Below, one piece after another: positions 1 through 8,700 of a stretch of DNA of 24,421 nt. The stretch comes from CAYXUW01 sp964468375 (GTDB taxonomy: Bacteria; Planctomycetota; Phycisphaerae; Sedimentisphaerales; Anaerobacaceae). Numbering within the stretch: the stretch's first letter is position 1; every line of letters begins with the position of its first letter. The stretch spans positions 1 through 24,421 of the forward strand of contig CAYXUW010000014.1 of NCBI GenBank assembly GCA_964468375.1, given 5' to 3'. The position numbers were made by a program, and so were the translations under genes. Below the pieces are notes generated by a model. It was given only the letters and a program-made list of their open reading frames with translations, did no database searches and was not told where the DNA came from.

Positions 1-880
1 TGCCTACTAACGACAGAGAACAGGGGTCGGTACCCATATATACTTCGTGCTTGGTAGCGCCTGCTCCGGGCCACCAGGTAAGCGTAGGATGTATTGACAC
101 ATCTTCCGTCCCGTCCTTCGGAGTCGGATGGTGGGCTTTTGGTACCGCGTTGGCATCGCCGTAAGTTACAATCACCAGACCATTCATAAATGCGAAATAA
201 CTCTCCTCGCTGTTAGCATCTTCCGTACAGGTCAGGTGAATCCTGCCGACGTCATCTGCATAGGTTATGGCGTTAAAGTCGTAGTAGGTAGCATCAGGAA
301 ACAGGCCCCATTGGACCCAAGGGTCGTTAGGATCGAGCGGCCAATAGTCCGAGTCCCCGCCGAAGAATTCGGTCGTAAGCAGATAGTCGCCGTTGTTCGT
401 CCAGTGTGCGATTCGTGTGCCCTCGCTTTGGTCATCGAATGAGTAGATGTATATCTTGACCACTCGGTCTGCTCCGAGACCCCACAATGTGACATCAAGG
501 GGGCTGTCGGCTTCGCCGTAGATAAAGTCGCGATACATCTCCTCTTTTGCTACAAGGACATTACAAGGATCCATACCCTCGGCTATTCCGTTCTCGCTGT
601 TGGGGTCGGCACGCCTGGCTGAGTTCATGGTGACGGCGCGTTCGCCGCCGATGTCAACATATACGCCGCTCGGGTCGCCGTTAACATCGTTGACTTCGGT
701 GCCGCTGTCGTCAATCACGAAGCCGTCCCAGCCCGGTTCTGTATTAACGTCGTTGGGCTCTGCATTGTGGTTGAAGTCCAACATGATGAAGGCGTCCAGA
801 TGCTCGCTATAGCTGTATCCGGCAGACGTCAAGGACAGCACCAAAACAAAAGAAATTAAAAAATACAGTTTTTTAGACAT
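1..880 (-). CDS. Secreted modular protein (beta-sandwich + FN3-like), 5' part, runs off left edge
   Basis: Open reading frame on the minus strand starts at ATG 880-878 and stays open through 293 codons to the window edge. AGGAGG sits just upstream in a well-spaced ribosome site. The N-terminus has a clear signal peptide (MSKKLYFLISFVLVLSLTSA), so the product is exported. Residues about 30-235 form a domain with LDFN, FVIDDSGTEVN, MYRDFIYG and IYIYSFD motifs. The same domain, in the same order, lies in the protein at 21223-23364 (LDFD, FLISDSGTTIN, IYRDFIF, ITIYAFD), where it follows a LamG domain. After it comes a FN3-like module (LTWWPGAGATKHEVYMGTDP) that also occurs in the proteins at 18169 and 21223. 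I do not recognise a named family for the first domain; a carbohydrate-binding or adhesive beta-sandwich is an inference. Any catalytic part lies beyond the window. Confidence 0.85.
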   Translation of the reverse strand, partial: MSKKLYFLISFVLVLSLTSAGYSYSEHLDAFIMLDFNHNAEPNDVNTEPGWDGFVIDDSGTEVNDVNGDPSGVYVDIGGERAVTMNSARRADPNSENGIAEGMDPCNVLVAKEEMYRDFIYGEADSPLDVTLWGLGADRVVKIYIYSFDDQSEGTRIAHWTNNGDYLLTTEFFGGDSDYWPLDPNDPWVQWGLFPDATYYDFNAITYADDVGRIHLTCTEDANSEESYFAFMNGLVIVTYGDANAVPKAHHPTPKDGTEDVSIHPTLTWWPGAGATKHEVYMGTDPCSLSLVG

Positions 881-916
881 GATATTCCTCCTTAAAAATA
901 TAGAAATTATTTTATA

Positions 917-954
917 TTTTGGCTACACACCAAAACTCCTGTTGTTTCCAACAG
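917..954 (-). promoter_or_regulatory. Two adjacent hairpins in the leader of the gene at 880
   Basis: In the minus-strand transcript CTGTTG-GAAA-CAACAG (954-939) forms a 6-bp stem closed by a GNRA tetraloop. It is followed at once by TTTTGG-TGTGTAG-CCAAAA (935-917), another 6-bp stem with a 7-nt loop. They end about 37 nt before the start codon. No U-run follows, so they are not an obvious terminator. A structured leader that affects stability or translation is an inference. Confidence 0.4.
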
Positions 955-1157
955 TTACGAAATAATAATGAATCTTTGATTTACCTTCCTCGTTTTTGTT
1001 TCAAATTTGCTACTTTCCTGCGAGAATAAAAAATTAGTATGATACCCTTCACCGAGCACTGTGCTTATTTACAAATACTTATTTTCGCCGAAAAGCTGTA
1101 TAAACATAATAAAGCAACACCAGTAAGACCCGAAAAAACAGCGAATTTTACTCCTAT

Positions 1158-1186
1158 TTTATATCAACTAGTTGCTTTTTTGTCAA
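1158..1186 (-). promoter_or_regulatory. Sigma70-type promoter for the gene at 880
   Basis: On the minus strand a perfect -35 TTGACA (1186-1181) is separated by 17 nt from TATAAA (1163-1158). It points at the gene starting at 880 and implies a transcribed leader of about 270 nt. It is one of the best consensus matches in the window. Confidence 0.6.
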
Positions 1187-1462
1187 GGAAAATAAGTCTG
1201 CGCCGAAACTATTTTTGACGAATTTGTCGGAGTTTGTAACTTCTTTGTCTAACAGTTTTTATAAACTTTCCCTGCGTCTATACCGAGTTTTGCCTCGCGT
1301 TTTACCCTTAAGGGATTGAATTTATCGATTATAAGCTTGCTGGCCGAGCTTGGAGGGTTACTTTAGTTTTTAGGCGGATTCAGCAAAAGTTTGCATAAAG
1401 GGCAGCCGAAACCAGGGGCCGGTTCGAGAATGCTGAAAATCGTCTATCGGCTAGTCGAGGTT

Positions 1463-2230
1463 TTACTCTCCGATTCTTTTTTGACTCTTGCCTTCGGTTT
1501 CTGAGCTTTGTTTTGGGCGTTGTTTTTCTTTGATATCGGGTTCGCGAAGGTAAATGGGCTGCAGTGTTAAGTGGTCGGCGAATCGGCCTGCCAATGCTTT
1601 TTGCCAGCCGAGCAGGTGAACCTTTTTGGCTTGTGGATTCCAGTACCGCTCATTCAAGAATTTAATGCCGTCGGCTTTGAACTTGTTTTTATAGTATACC
1701 AACCCTTCACCGAGCATCCAAATTGGTTGAGAATTGTCGGCGAAGTTTTCGAGGAACTGCCGGGCCGTCATTAGACAATCAGGTGTCGTTTTTTCCCATC
1801 GGCTTTGCTTATTTTGGTATACTGCGATGAAGAATTGGCCGCGTTTAGCGTCGAGAATTGCAGCAATTCTTGCTAAATCTTTTATTTTTTCCTCCATTAC
1901 ATAGTCGGTTGCATTTGCGGCGATTACGTCCAGAGTGTCCACCATGATAATTTTTGCAGCATTTGCTAAGTGCATTGTTTTTGCTAAAGTTGTCGCTATA
2001 CGCAGGCCCGTGAAACTGCCGGGACCGCCTGAGATGTAGATGTGCTCGATTTCTTTGGGCCTTCGGCCGAAGCGATTTAACAGCTTATGAACAGAGGGAA
2101 AAATCTCAGCACTGTGTCTCATCACGCCGGAAAAAGGAGTCTCGCTGAGCATCTGCTCTCCCAGTGCTATTGCAACAGAGCCGGTCCTGCCGGATGTTTC
2201 AACAGCTAATATCAAGGGCTTTGGCTTCAT
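1463..2230 (-). CDS. tsaB: tRNA threonylcarbamoyladenosine biosynthesis protein TsaB
   Basis: The 255-residue product is a TsaB/YeaZ-type ASKHA-fold protein. TsaB is the partner of TsaD in the complex that transfers the threonylcarbamoyl group to A37 of ANN-decoding tRNAs in the cytoplasm. Visible marks are the N-terminal ILAVETSGRTGSVAI strand, HSAEIFPSVHKLL, and the diagnostic GGPGSFTGLRIATTLAK near residues 69-85. Length is slightly above the usual 220-240 because of a charged, Lys/Gln/Glu-rich tail of about 25 residues. It starts at ATG 2230-2228, with only a weak purine-rich ribosome site. It is divergently oriented to the secretin gene and preceded by a plausible promoter (2372-2399) and a long hairpin (2267-2311). 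No other t6A gene is in the window. Confidence 0.93.
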   Translation of the reverse strand: MKPKPLILAVETSGRTGSVAIALGEQMLSETPFSGVMRHSAEIFPSVHKLLNRFGRRPKEIEHIYISGGPGSFTGLRIATTLAKTMHLANAAKIIMVDTLDVIAANATDYVMEEKIKDLARIAAILDAKRGQFFIAVYQNKQSRWEKTTPDCLMTARQFLENFADNSQPIWMLGEGLVYYKNKFKADGIKFLNERYWNPQAKKVHLLGWQKALAGRFADHLTLQPIYLREPDIKEKQRPKQSSETEGKSQKRIGE

Positions 2231-2266
2231 ATGTTTCGCTTTCTCTTCGGGGTAGCCGTTTTCTCA

Positions 2267-2311
2267 AATACGGTTTTCCCGCAGGTGTCGTTGTAACGGG
2301 AAAACCGTATT
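2267..2311. repeat. Perfect 15-bp inverted repeat in the tsaB leader
   Basis: AATACGGTTTTCCCG (2267-2281) and its exact reverse complement (2297-2311) are separated by 15 nt. It lies 36 nt upstream of the tsaB start and downstream of the likely tsaB promoter, so it would be transcribed as a stable hairpin in the tsaB leader. No U-tract follows on the minus strand; on the plus strand a loose T-rich stretch follows (from about 2319). It could be a regulatory hairpin, an operator, or a relic of a small mobile repeat. Confidence 0.75.
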
Positions 2312-2371
2312 AATCTGATTATTTTTCCTATTTTACCGTGCAATTTCCTGTTTTTCCAAAATTAAAGTTAA

Positions 2372-2399
2372 ATATTATAGGGCAAACAGGTGAAGTCAA
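2372..2399 (-). promoter_or_regulatory. Probable tsaB promoter
   Basis: On the minus strand TTGACT (2399-2394) and TAATAT (2377-2372) are 16 nt apart; an overlapping TATAAT (2379-2374) would give a spacer of only 14. The -35 is about 10 bp from the -35 of the opposite-facing secretin promoter. Confidence 0.45.
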
Positions 2400-2408
2400 A
2401 TTTTTCTC

Positions 2409-2437
2409 TTGCAAATAACCCCATTTTCGTGTAAACT
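2409..2437 (+). promoter_or_regulatory. Probable promoter of the secretin gene
   Basis: TTGCAA (2409-2414), a 17-nt spacer and TAAACT (2432-2437) form a moderate sigma70-like match back-to-back with the tsaB promoter. The implied leader is about 110 nt. The match is imperfect at both boxes. Confidence 0.35.
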
Positions 2438-2543
2438 GATTAACGTAAGTTTAGCCAATCTTAAATAGGTGGTGTAGTTACAAGTAGCGTGTTAACTTAA
2501 TTTGTTTTGAAGAAGTTCCTGCCAGGGAGGGTGTTTCTGATTT

Positions 2544-2551
2544 GGAGGAGG
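2544..2551 (+). promoter_or_regulatory. Ribosome binding site that fixes the secretin start at TTG 2558
   Basis: GGAGGAGG lies 6 nt before TTG 2558-2560. The frame is open further upstream to a TTG at 2507, but nothing resembling a ribosome site precedes that codon. Starting at 2558 also puts a basic n-region (DKIRF...GRR) directly ahead of the hydrophobic signal core. Confidence 0.65.
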
Positions 2552-2557
2552 TTTACT

Positions 2558-5485
2558 TTGGATAAGATAAGATTTCCGATTGAATCTTCCGGGCGAAGGT
2601 TTCTGCTGGTCATTTTGGTATCCCTTTTGCTGCTGACAACGGCTCTGTCGGAGGTTGCTCCGGCACAGGCCAATACGGCTGATAGTAAAGATGTTGTCCG
2701 CCAGGTAGCTCAAAAGTGGATTCAAATTGGTGCAGAACAATACAAAAGAGGTTATTTCAGGGCTGCCGAACAATCGTTTCTTCGGGCGCAGGACTACAAT
2801 GAATATTTAACTGCTGACGAGCGTGAGAAGCTGACCTCGCTTTTGAAGAAGACGCATACAGGTGTAGTCGAAAGGGAGCGCATCCTTGAGGCGATTCGGG
2901 CGGCTGATGAATTGGTTAAGCAGGGTGAGCTGGCCGAAGCCAAGTCGCATCTCGCAAACATTAAAGATAGCGAATTTTTAACTAACGAGGAGCAGGAGCT
3001 GATCACGAAAGGGCTTGAGAAGTTAGATGCTCAGCTAAAGGCGCAAAGCGAAGCAGTTAAACCCGAAGACAGCTTAGAGGCGACTATTGCTGATGTTGCA
3101 AGAGAATTACTTGGTGGAGTAGAGGCCGAGTCTGACAGAGCTGTTCAGCAGCGGGCTATTGAGGAACTAAACGAACTTGCATTAGCTCCTGTTCCTGAGC
3201 AGGAAGTGCCTGAACCGTCGGTTGTTGAAGAAGAGGAAGGGGAAGAAGACAGTTACATCGAGGTAATTAACCGCAAAAGAAGTATCAGGCAAAGCCATAC
3301 CGAAGCGGTTGTCAACGATGCTGTGGCTAAAGTGCAGAATTACATAAGCCAGGACGAATTCGACAAAGCAAAAGAAGAAGTAGCCAAAGCCGAGCGAATT
3401 GTGAATGAATACCAGATGGATCTCGGAGATGAGCTTTTCAAAAGATACACCGATGAGTTGAAACAGCTGTCTGAGAAAATAGCTCAGGAACGGGAAAAGA
3501 GAGCCCAGCAGCTGCAGGAGCAAAAGCGCTTGGAGGCGATAGAGGCGCAGCGCAGATATAGAGAACAGATGGAGATTGACAGAAAAAAGAGAATAGCCGA
3601 GCTGATGGATAATGCTGTCGCTTATCAGAGCCAGCAGCGTTATGAGGAAGCTCTTGGCCAGTTAGAAAGCTTGCTTGCGATAGACCCGTTGAATGATGAA
3701 GCATTGATACTGAAGCAGACACTGGAGGATACGGTTAGCTTCCGCAAACAGTTGGAAGTACAGAGAGAATCGGGCAGGGAGCGAGTTAAGACGTTGGTTG
3801 AAAATGATAAAGCTATGATACCGTATGCTGATGAGCTCACGCACCCCAAGAATTGGCGGGAAATTATCGCCAGTCCGTTTAGAAAACCGGATGAGCCGAT
3901 AGGACGGGACCCTGCTGATGTTGTTGCGTATAAGCAACTAGACGAGGTTGTGAACCTGACACAGCTTACACCGGAAATGCCTTTTAGTGAAGCGATAGAT
4001 ATATTAGAGAATTCTGTTGACCCGCCGTTGCAGATATTTGTCAATTGGCGGGATTTGTACGACAACGCGGATATCGATCAGACTACGCCGATAAACATGG
4101 ACCCAATATCAGGGGTTCCACTCAAAAAGGCTTTAGACCTTTTACTGGAGGTGCTTTCCGGCGGATTTGTGGATATCGATTATATTGTCGATGGTGGTGT
4201 GGTTACCATAGCAACAGCGGCGTCGCTTCCGAGCGAAATGGTACCCTTGGTTTACGACATTACCGACCTGATTGGCCGGCCCGCTGAATTCTATTCATCA
4301 ACTATGGGGTCTGTTACTGCTGCGGGAGAGGGCGAAGCAGGTACTGAGGAGCTTGAAATAGATGAAATAGATAGAGAACAGCTTATCGAAGAGGCGACCG
4401 TCCGGGCTGATAATCTTGTTCTGCTTATTCAGCAGACTATCGAGCCGGAGAGTTGGTATGAGGCTGGCGGCAATGGCACAATAACGGTTTATGAACGCAA
4501 AAAGCTTATCATCCATCAGACTCGCGAAGTACATGACAAAATTGTAAAGTTGCTCGAGGATTTGCGTAAGGCGCTTGGGCATCAGGTTGCTATCGAAGCC
4601 AGATTCCTGGTGGTGGGGGAGAATTTCCTTGAAGATATTGGCCTGGATGTAGACTTTGAGGTCAATGTTGGCGGTAACGTAGGGTTGCTTGATTTCCAGC
4701 AGTCCTCTGGAGATATTGCTGCTCCGACCGATACAGGGATTTCAGGCAGTCTGGTGCCGTCGCTGATGACCGAGTTTGGGGATGAGTTAGCTGCGATGAG
4801 TGCTACAGGCGGCTATGGCGATTTAATTCTTAATGACCTTGAGGTCAGTATTATCCTCAGAGCGACTCAGGCCCATAGAGATGCCCAATCTGTGACTGCT
4901 CCTAAAGTTACTGTTTTAAGCGGAGAGATGGCCACGATGCGGGTTTTAAGGTTTAGGCGATATCCGTATAATATTGAAACGGATATAGAAGAAATTGGCG
5001 ATCAGGGTGCTAATAGATACACCGTGGATTGGGAGCAGGGTTCTATAGTAACGGGTACACTACTCAACATTACGCCGATTATTACGCCGGATAAGAAGAA
5101 TGTATTGCTGAATATTGTTACTGAGATGCGGGAATTCCTTGGTTGGGAGTCTTATTCCATGCAGCTGCCTGTGGTAATTGCCGGTATGCCGGAAGATCAA
5201 ACTTTCAAGATATTATTCCCTGATACGGAAATATCGAGAGTTGAAACGCGTGTAAGCGTGCCTGATAGGGCTACATTGTTGTTGGGCGGCCAGAGAATAA
5301 CTGCTGAAGTCGACAAGGAAGCAGGAGTACCGGTATTGAGCAAATTGCCTTTTCTTGGGCGGCTGTTCAGTAACCGCAGCAAAGTCAAGGACAACTTGAT
5401 TTTACTGGTATTGGTTAAACCGACTATTATTTTGCGGGAAGAAGCCGAAGCTAAGGCAGTTGCCGCAATGGAAAACAGTATTTAA
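2558..5485 (+). CDS. Secretin (GspD/PilQ superfamily) with TPR/coiled-coil N-terminal extension
   Basis: Start at TTG 2558 gives 975 residues. A signal peptide with core LLVILVSLLLLTTAL ends near AQA. Residues about 48-98 look TPR-like (AEQYKRGYFRAAEQSFLRAQ). A Glu/Lys/Arg-rich coiled-coil zone (about 210-345) and another TPR-like unit (about 347-394, RYEEALGQLESLLAIDP) follow. Residues about 460-557 resemble the secretin/TonB short N-terminal (N0/STN) domain, and about 608-671 a secretin N1-type domain. From about 671 the secretin core begins (VAIEARFLVVGENFLEDIGLD) and closes with the classic VPVLSKLPFLGRLFSNRSK and LVLVKPTII. Secretins form outer-membrane gates of type II/III secretion or type IV pili; which one cannot be told, since no other pilus or secretion gene is in the window. 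Secretion of the neighbouring exoproteins through it is speculation. Confidence 0.88.
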   Translation: MDKIRFPIESSGRRFLLVILVSLLLLTTALSEVAPAQANTADSKDVVRQVAQKWIQIGAEQYKRGYFRAAEQSFLRAQDYNEYLTADEREKLTSLLKKTHTGVVERERILEAIRAADELVKQGELAEAKSHLANIKDSEFLTNEEQELITKGLEKLDAQLKAQSEAVKPEDSLEATIADVARELLGGVEAESDRAVQQRAIEELNELALAPVPEQEVPEPSVVEEEEGEEDSYIEVINRKRSIRQSHTEAVVNDAVAKVQNYISQDEFDKAKEEVAKAERIVNEYQMDLGDELFKRYTDELKQLSEKIAQEREKRAQQLQEQKRLEAIEAQRRYREQMEIDRKKRIAELMDNAVAYQSQQRYEEALGQLESLLAIDPLNDEALILKQTLEDTVSFRKQLEVQRESGRERVKTLVENDKAMIPYADELTHPKNWREIIASPFRKPDEPIGRDPADVVAYKQLDEVVNLTQLTPEMPFSEAIDILENSVDPPLQIFVNWRDLYDNADIDQTTPINMDPISGVPLKKALDLLLEVLSGGFVDIDYIVDGGVVTIATAASLPSEMVPLVYDITDLIGRPAEFYSSTMGSVTAAGEGEAGTEELEIDEIDREQLIEEATVRADNLVLLIQQTIEPESWYEAGGNGTITVYERKKLIIHQTREVHDKIVKLLEDLRKALGHQVAIEARFLVVGENFLEDIGLDVDFEVNVGGNVGLLDFQQSSGDIAAPTDTGISGSLVPSLMTEFGDELAAMSATGGYGDLILNDLEVSIILRATQAHRDAQSVTAPKVTVLSGEMATMRVLRFRRYPYNIETDIEEIGDQGANRYTVDWEQGSIVTGTLLNITPIITPDKKNVLLNIVTEMREFLGWESYSMQLPVVIAGMPEDQTFKILFPDTEISRVETRVSVPDRATLLLGGQRITAEVDKEAGVPVLSKLPFLGRLFSNRSKVKDNLILLVLVKPTIILREEAEAKAVAAMENSI

Positions 5486-5795
5486 TTTTTGGCAGTTATA
5501 TGCAGATTGTTCCTGCTCCGTTTTTTTTGGGAGGGTCGGTTTGCAGCGTTTTTAGTTTGTAAATGTCACAATTTCATATATTTTTGCAGAATTTTTTAGA
5601 AAATTTGTAACATAACGGCGGTTAAGTGCACTTGATATATGAAAGGTGTGAATTTCGTTATGAAAATGGACGATTTAAGGGTTCAGTTGCGCATTCCGCC
5701 GAGTAGGATTGTGCGGAGTGTTTCCAAAATTTGCGTTTTACCGCTTGTAATCGCCCCAATTTATGGAGGAAGGAATAAAAGATAGGAGCAGAAAG
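5486..5795 (+). other. Intergenic region and leader of the giant beta-helix gene
   Basis: It contains the weak terminator-like T run and an AT-rich stretch (5560-5615). A hairpin CATTCCGC/GCGGAGTG (5692-5699 with 5713-5720, one G-U pair, 13-nt loop) follows. A 41-codon frame starting MKMDDLRVQLRIPP runs 5660-5785, and its TAG overlaps the ribosome site of the next gene. That frame has no good ribosome site of its own and I do not call it as a gene. No strong promoter was recognised. Confidence 0.45.
5502..5530 (+). terminator. Weak terminator-like sequence after the secretin gene
   Basis: About 20 nt after the stop codon, GCAG and CTGC can pair across 7 nt, followed by TCCG and an 8-T run (5521-5528). 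An alternative pairing has the T run in the loop between CTCC and GGAG. The stem is short, so this is a tentative call. Confidence 0.3.
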
Positions 5796-8700
5796 ATGAA
5801 GCGGCAAATTCTGATTAGTTTGTTGATTTTATTGTCTATACAGACTCTTGCGGCGGCGGCAATTCGGCTGGTTCCTAATGTGTATCCCACTATCCAAGAT
5901 GCCATTGACGCTTCCAGCGATGGAGATATCGTTATAGTTGCTGAGGGTGTTTACACTGGCCCCGGCAATGTTAATCTGGACTTCAGTCACCTTCTGCCTC
6001 CGGGTCAAACACGAGCCATTGACGTAAGGAGCGCAATCAATCCGGCCAATCCCAATCCGGCTGTCATCGCTGCCACGATTATCGATTGCGGCGGTAATGT
6101 AGGTCTGTCGGATTCAACGTCTGAGCCGGATGGTGGTGCTGCAAACCGTGCCTTCTGGTTCCACCGCGGCGAAGGCAATGACAGTAGAGTTATAGGTTTT
6201 ACCATCAGAAACGGTTACGCCAGGGGTAAAAAAGGTGACGATGGGGAGTTCGGTTTTGGTGGTGGTAGCAACATTGCTGATGGTCCGTTTATACCTTACT
6301 CTGTTGTTAATCCTGATTATTGTGATGAAGAGGAATGCCCCCCGCTCGCCCTTTTTGGTGCAGATGCAAACGGCGATGGTTACGGCGGGGCAATTTTGTG
6401 TGAGAATGGAAGCTCGCCGACTATACAGCACTGTGTAATAACCGACTGCACCGTTACCGGTGCACACGGAGGAGACGGTGCCGATGGTCAGAACGGAACG
6501 TGGCAGCATTATGTCCTGACAGACTACAATATACCTTCCCCACCCTTAGATGGGGATTTAATTAATCTTGATATGACAGAAAATGATAACGGCCAGTGGG
6601 GCGGCTGGGGCGGCGATGGAGCGGGAAATGGTTATGGCGGCGCTATCGCCTGCCTTGGCAACAGCAACCCGCTAATCATTGATTGTAATGTAAGCAATAA
6701 TGCCGCCCAGGGCGGTCAGGGCGGCCGGGGCGGGGACGGCGGAACCGCTCTTTTTACTGGAGCGCCGCCGGAATACGAGGGAGACGCAAGTTTCGGTGGA
6801 CATGCTGGCTGGGGCTTTGGCGATGGTATTGGCGGTGCTATCTATGCCGAGGCTAGCAGTCCAATCATCACAAACTGCATTTTTAAAAATAACTTCGCTG
6901 CTACCGGTTTCAGAACGGCGGGTGGTTCGGCGGGTCCGGGCAACGCAATAGATATCGACGACGGCGGCCCGGCTGCCGACGGCTACGATAGCTATTTGTT
7001 TTCATCCCGTTCTTATGGCTACGATGGAGTTGCCGGAGGGGCCGCCTACTATGAGGATATGTCGGCCGCAAGCTTTACTAACTGCACATTTACCGGTAAT
7101 AAGGCCTATGAGGCCTATGTAGTGCCACCCCTCCCCGGTCTTGAGGATATTGCAGCATATACTGTAGGCGGTGCTATTGATTGTAGTGCCAATAATGTTG
7201 TAAATCTGAATAACTGCGATTTTACAGACAACTTAGGCGGCGCAGTTTATTGTGGTTCCGGCTGTACCCTGAACCTAGATGACTGCTCATTCGCAGGCAA
7301 CTCTGACCCCCATGATGGTATAGACAGCAGGCTTGTTTATTGGAATATAATTAGCGGTATGGGTATCGATTACGCTGCTGGCGGTGCTTTATACATCGGT
7401 CCCGGCGGCAGCGCAGATGTTAATAACTGCGGCTTCAGTGGTAATCTGGCTAAAAATGACGGCGGTGCCGTGAAGTGTGGAAGCGATGCAGTCTTCACAG
7501 ATTGCTTATTTGGCAGCAACCTGCTTGAAGGCAGTGGAGAAGATTACGGATACGGAGGGGCAGTAGATGCCCAGTCCGACACGACCTTGACATTAGACTT
7601 CAACAATTGCAGCTTTACCGGGAACCAGGCCATATACGGCGGGGCCTTCTCGACCGAGGATTCTGATGTCAGTTTCACCGATTGTTATTGCCTTTACAAT
7701 ACGGCCCAGCGGGGCGGCGGTATGGACATCGTCGATGCGAGCCTCTCGATTACCGGCGGGATAATCAAAGGGAATAATGCCACAAGCGGCGACGGCGGCG
7801 GCCTGTTATGCGCCGTTTCTGAAACAGAAATCCGCAACTGCGTTATTAGCGATAATTCTGCCAGCGGGGTTTATCCGGCAGGCGGCAGCGGAGGCGCAAT
7901 CAATTTCTACGGGGGATTTGTTACACATTTGCTTAATAACTGCCTTATAGTCGGCAACTCCGCTGTTGCTGACGGAGGCGCTGTTTCCTGTGAACTCTTT
8001 GCGACCCCGGAGATTGAAAACTGCACTTTCAATAACAATTCGGCGGGCGGCTATGGCGGCGCAATATTCTCTGACTTCATATCCCATCCGGATATCACCG
8101 ACTGTATAATCAAAGGATGTAATAATCACGCGATACACGAAGAGGATTACGGCGGCGACGCTACCGCTGAATATTGTTTATTCTATAGCAATCCCGATGG
8201 TGATTACTACGATTCCTACGGTTCCGGGACTGGTTTAGTTTATACCGGCCCAGGTCAGGTCGGCAGTATTCCCGGCGGTGTTGCTAATACGTATGCCAAT
8301 CCGTTATTTGCGACCGGTCCGCTTGGCAGTTACTATCTGAGCCAGATTGCAGCCGGTCAGGGCAGTAACAGTCCTGCTGTAAACACCGGCAGTGATACGG
8401 CTGTAAATCTTGGTTTGGATACGTTTACGACCCGGACGGATAACGGCTTAGACAGCGGTCAGGTGGATAGAGGTTATCATTATCCTGATAGCACCGGATT
8501 GGCGACGTACCAGTTGACAGCGAGTGTTACCGGCGGTAATGGCTCAATTTCGCCGACCAGCGGCACTTTTTACGAAGGCGCAGTTGTTACGCTCACCGCC
8601 ACACCGAGTGCCGGCTGGCGGGTCAAGGGATGGAGCGGAACAGATAGCGATGCTTCAACCGGTAAGATAAACACCGTCATTATGAATTCCGACAGGATTG

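Larger units (their letters stand above)
881..1462. other. Intergenic region between tsaB and the gene at 880
   Basis: This AT-rich stretch has no credible coding sequence. It holds the promoter at 1158-1186 and the leader of the downstream minus-strand gene with two hairpins (917-954). Near tsaB there are only weak inverted repeats (for example AAGCT...AGCTT around 1334-1352), with no convincing intrinsic terminator for tsaB. Confidence 0.6.

Noticed and set aside
128..442. Open frame of 104 codons on the plus strand
   Set aside because: Antisense to the partial gene at 880, which has a signal peptide, a good ribosome site and homology to the gene at 21223.
1380..1462. GGTTCGAGAATGC resembling a tRNA T-loop
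   Set aside because: No matching acceptor, D or anticodon arms can be drawn around it.
2507..2557. Upstream TTG start for the secretin
   Set aside because: No ribosome site precedes 2507, whereas GGAGGAGG stands 6 nt before TTG 2558.
5763..5795. Upstream ATG start for the giant beta-helix gene
   Set aside because: It would place charged residues (EEGIKDRSRK) before the signal peptide and lacks a spaced ribosome site. ATG 5796 has AGGAG at 7 nt.
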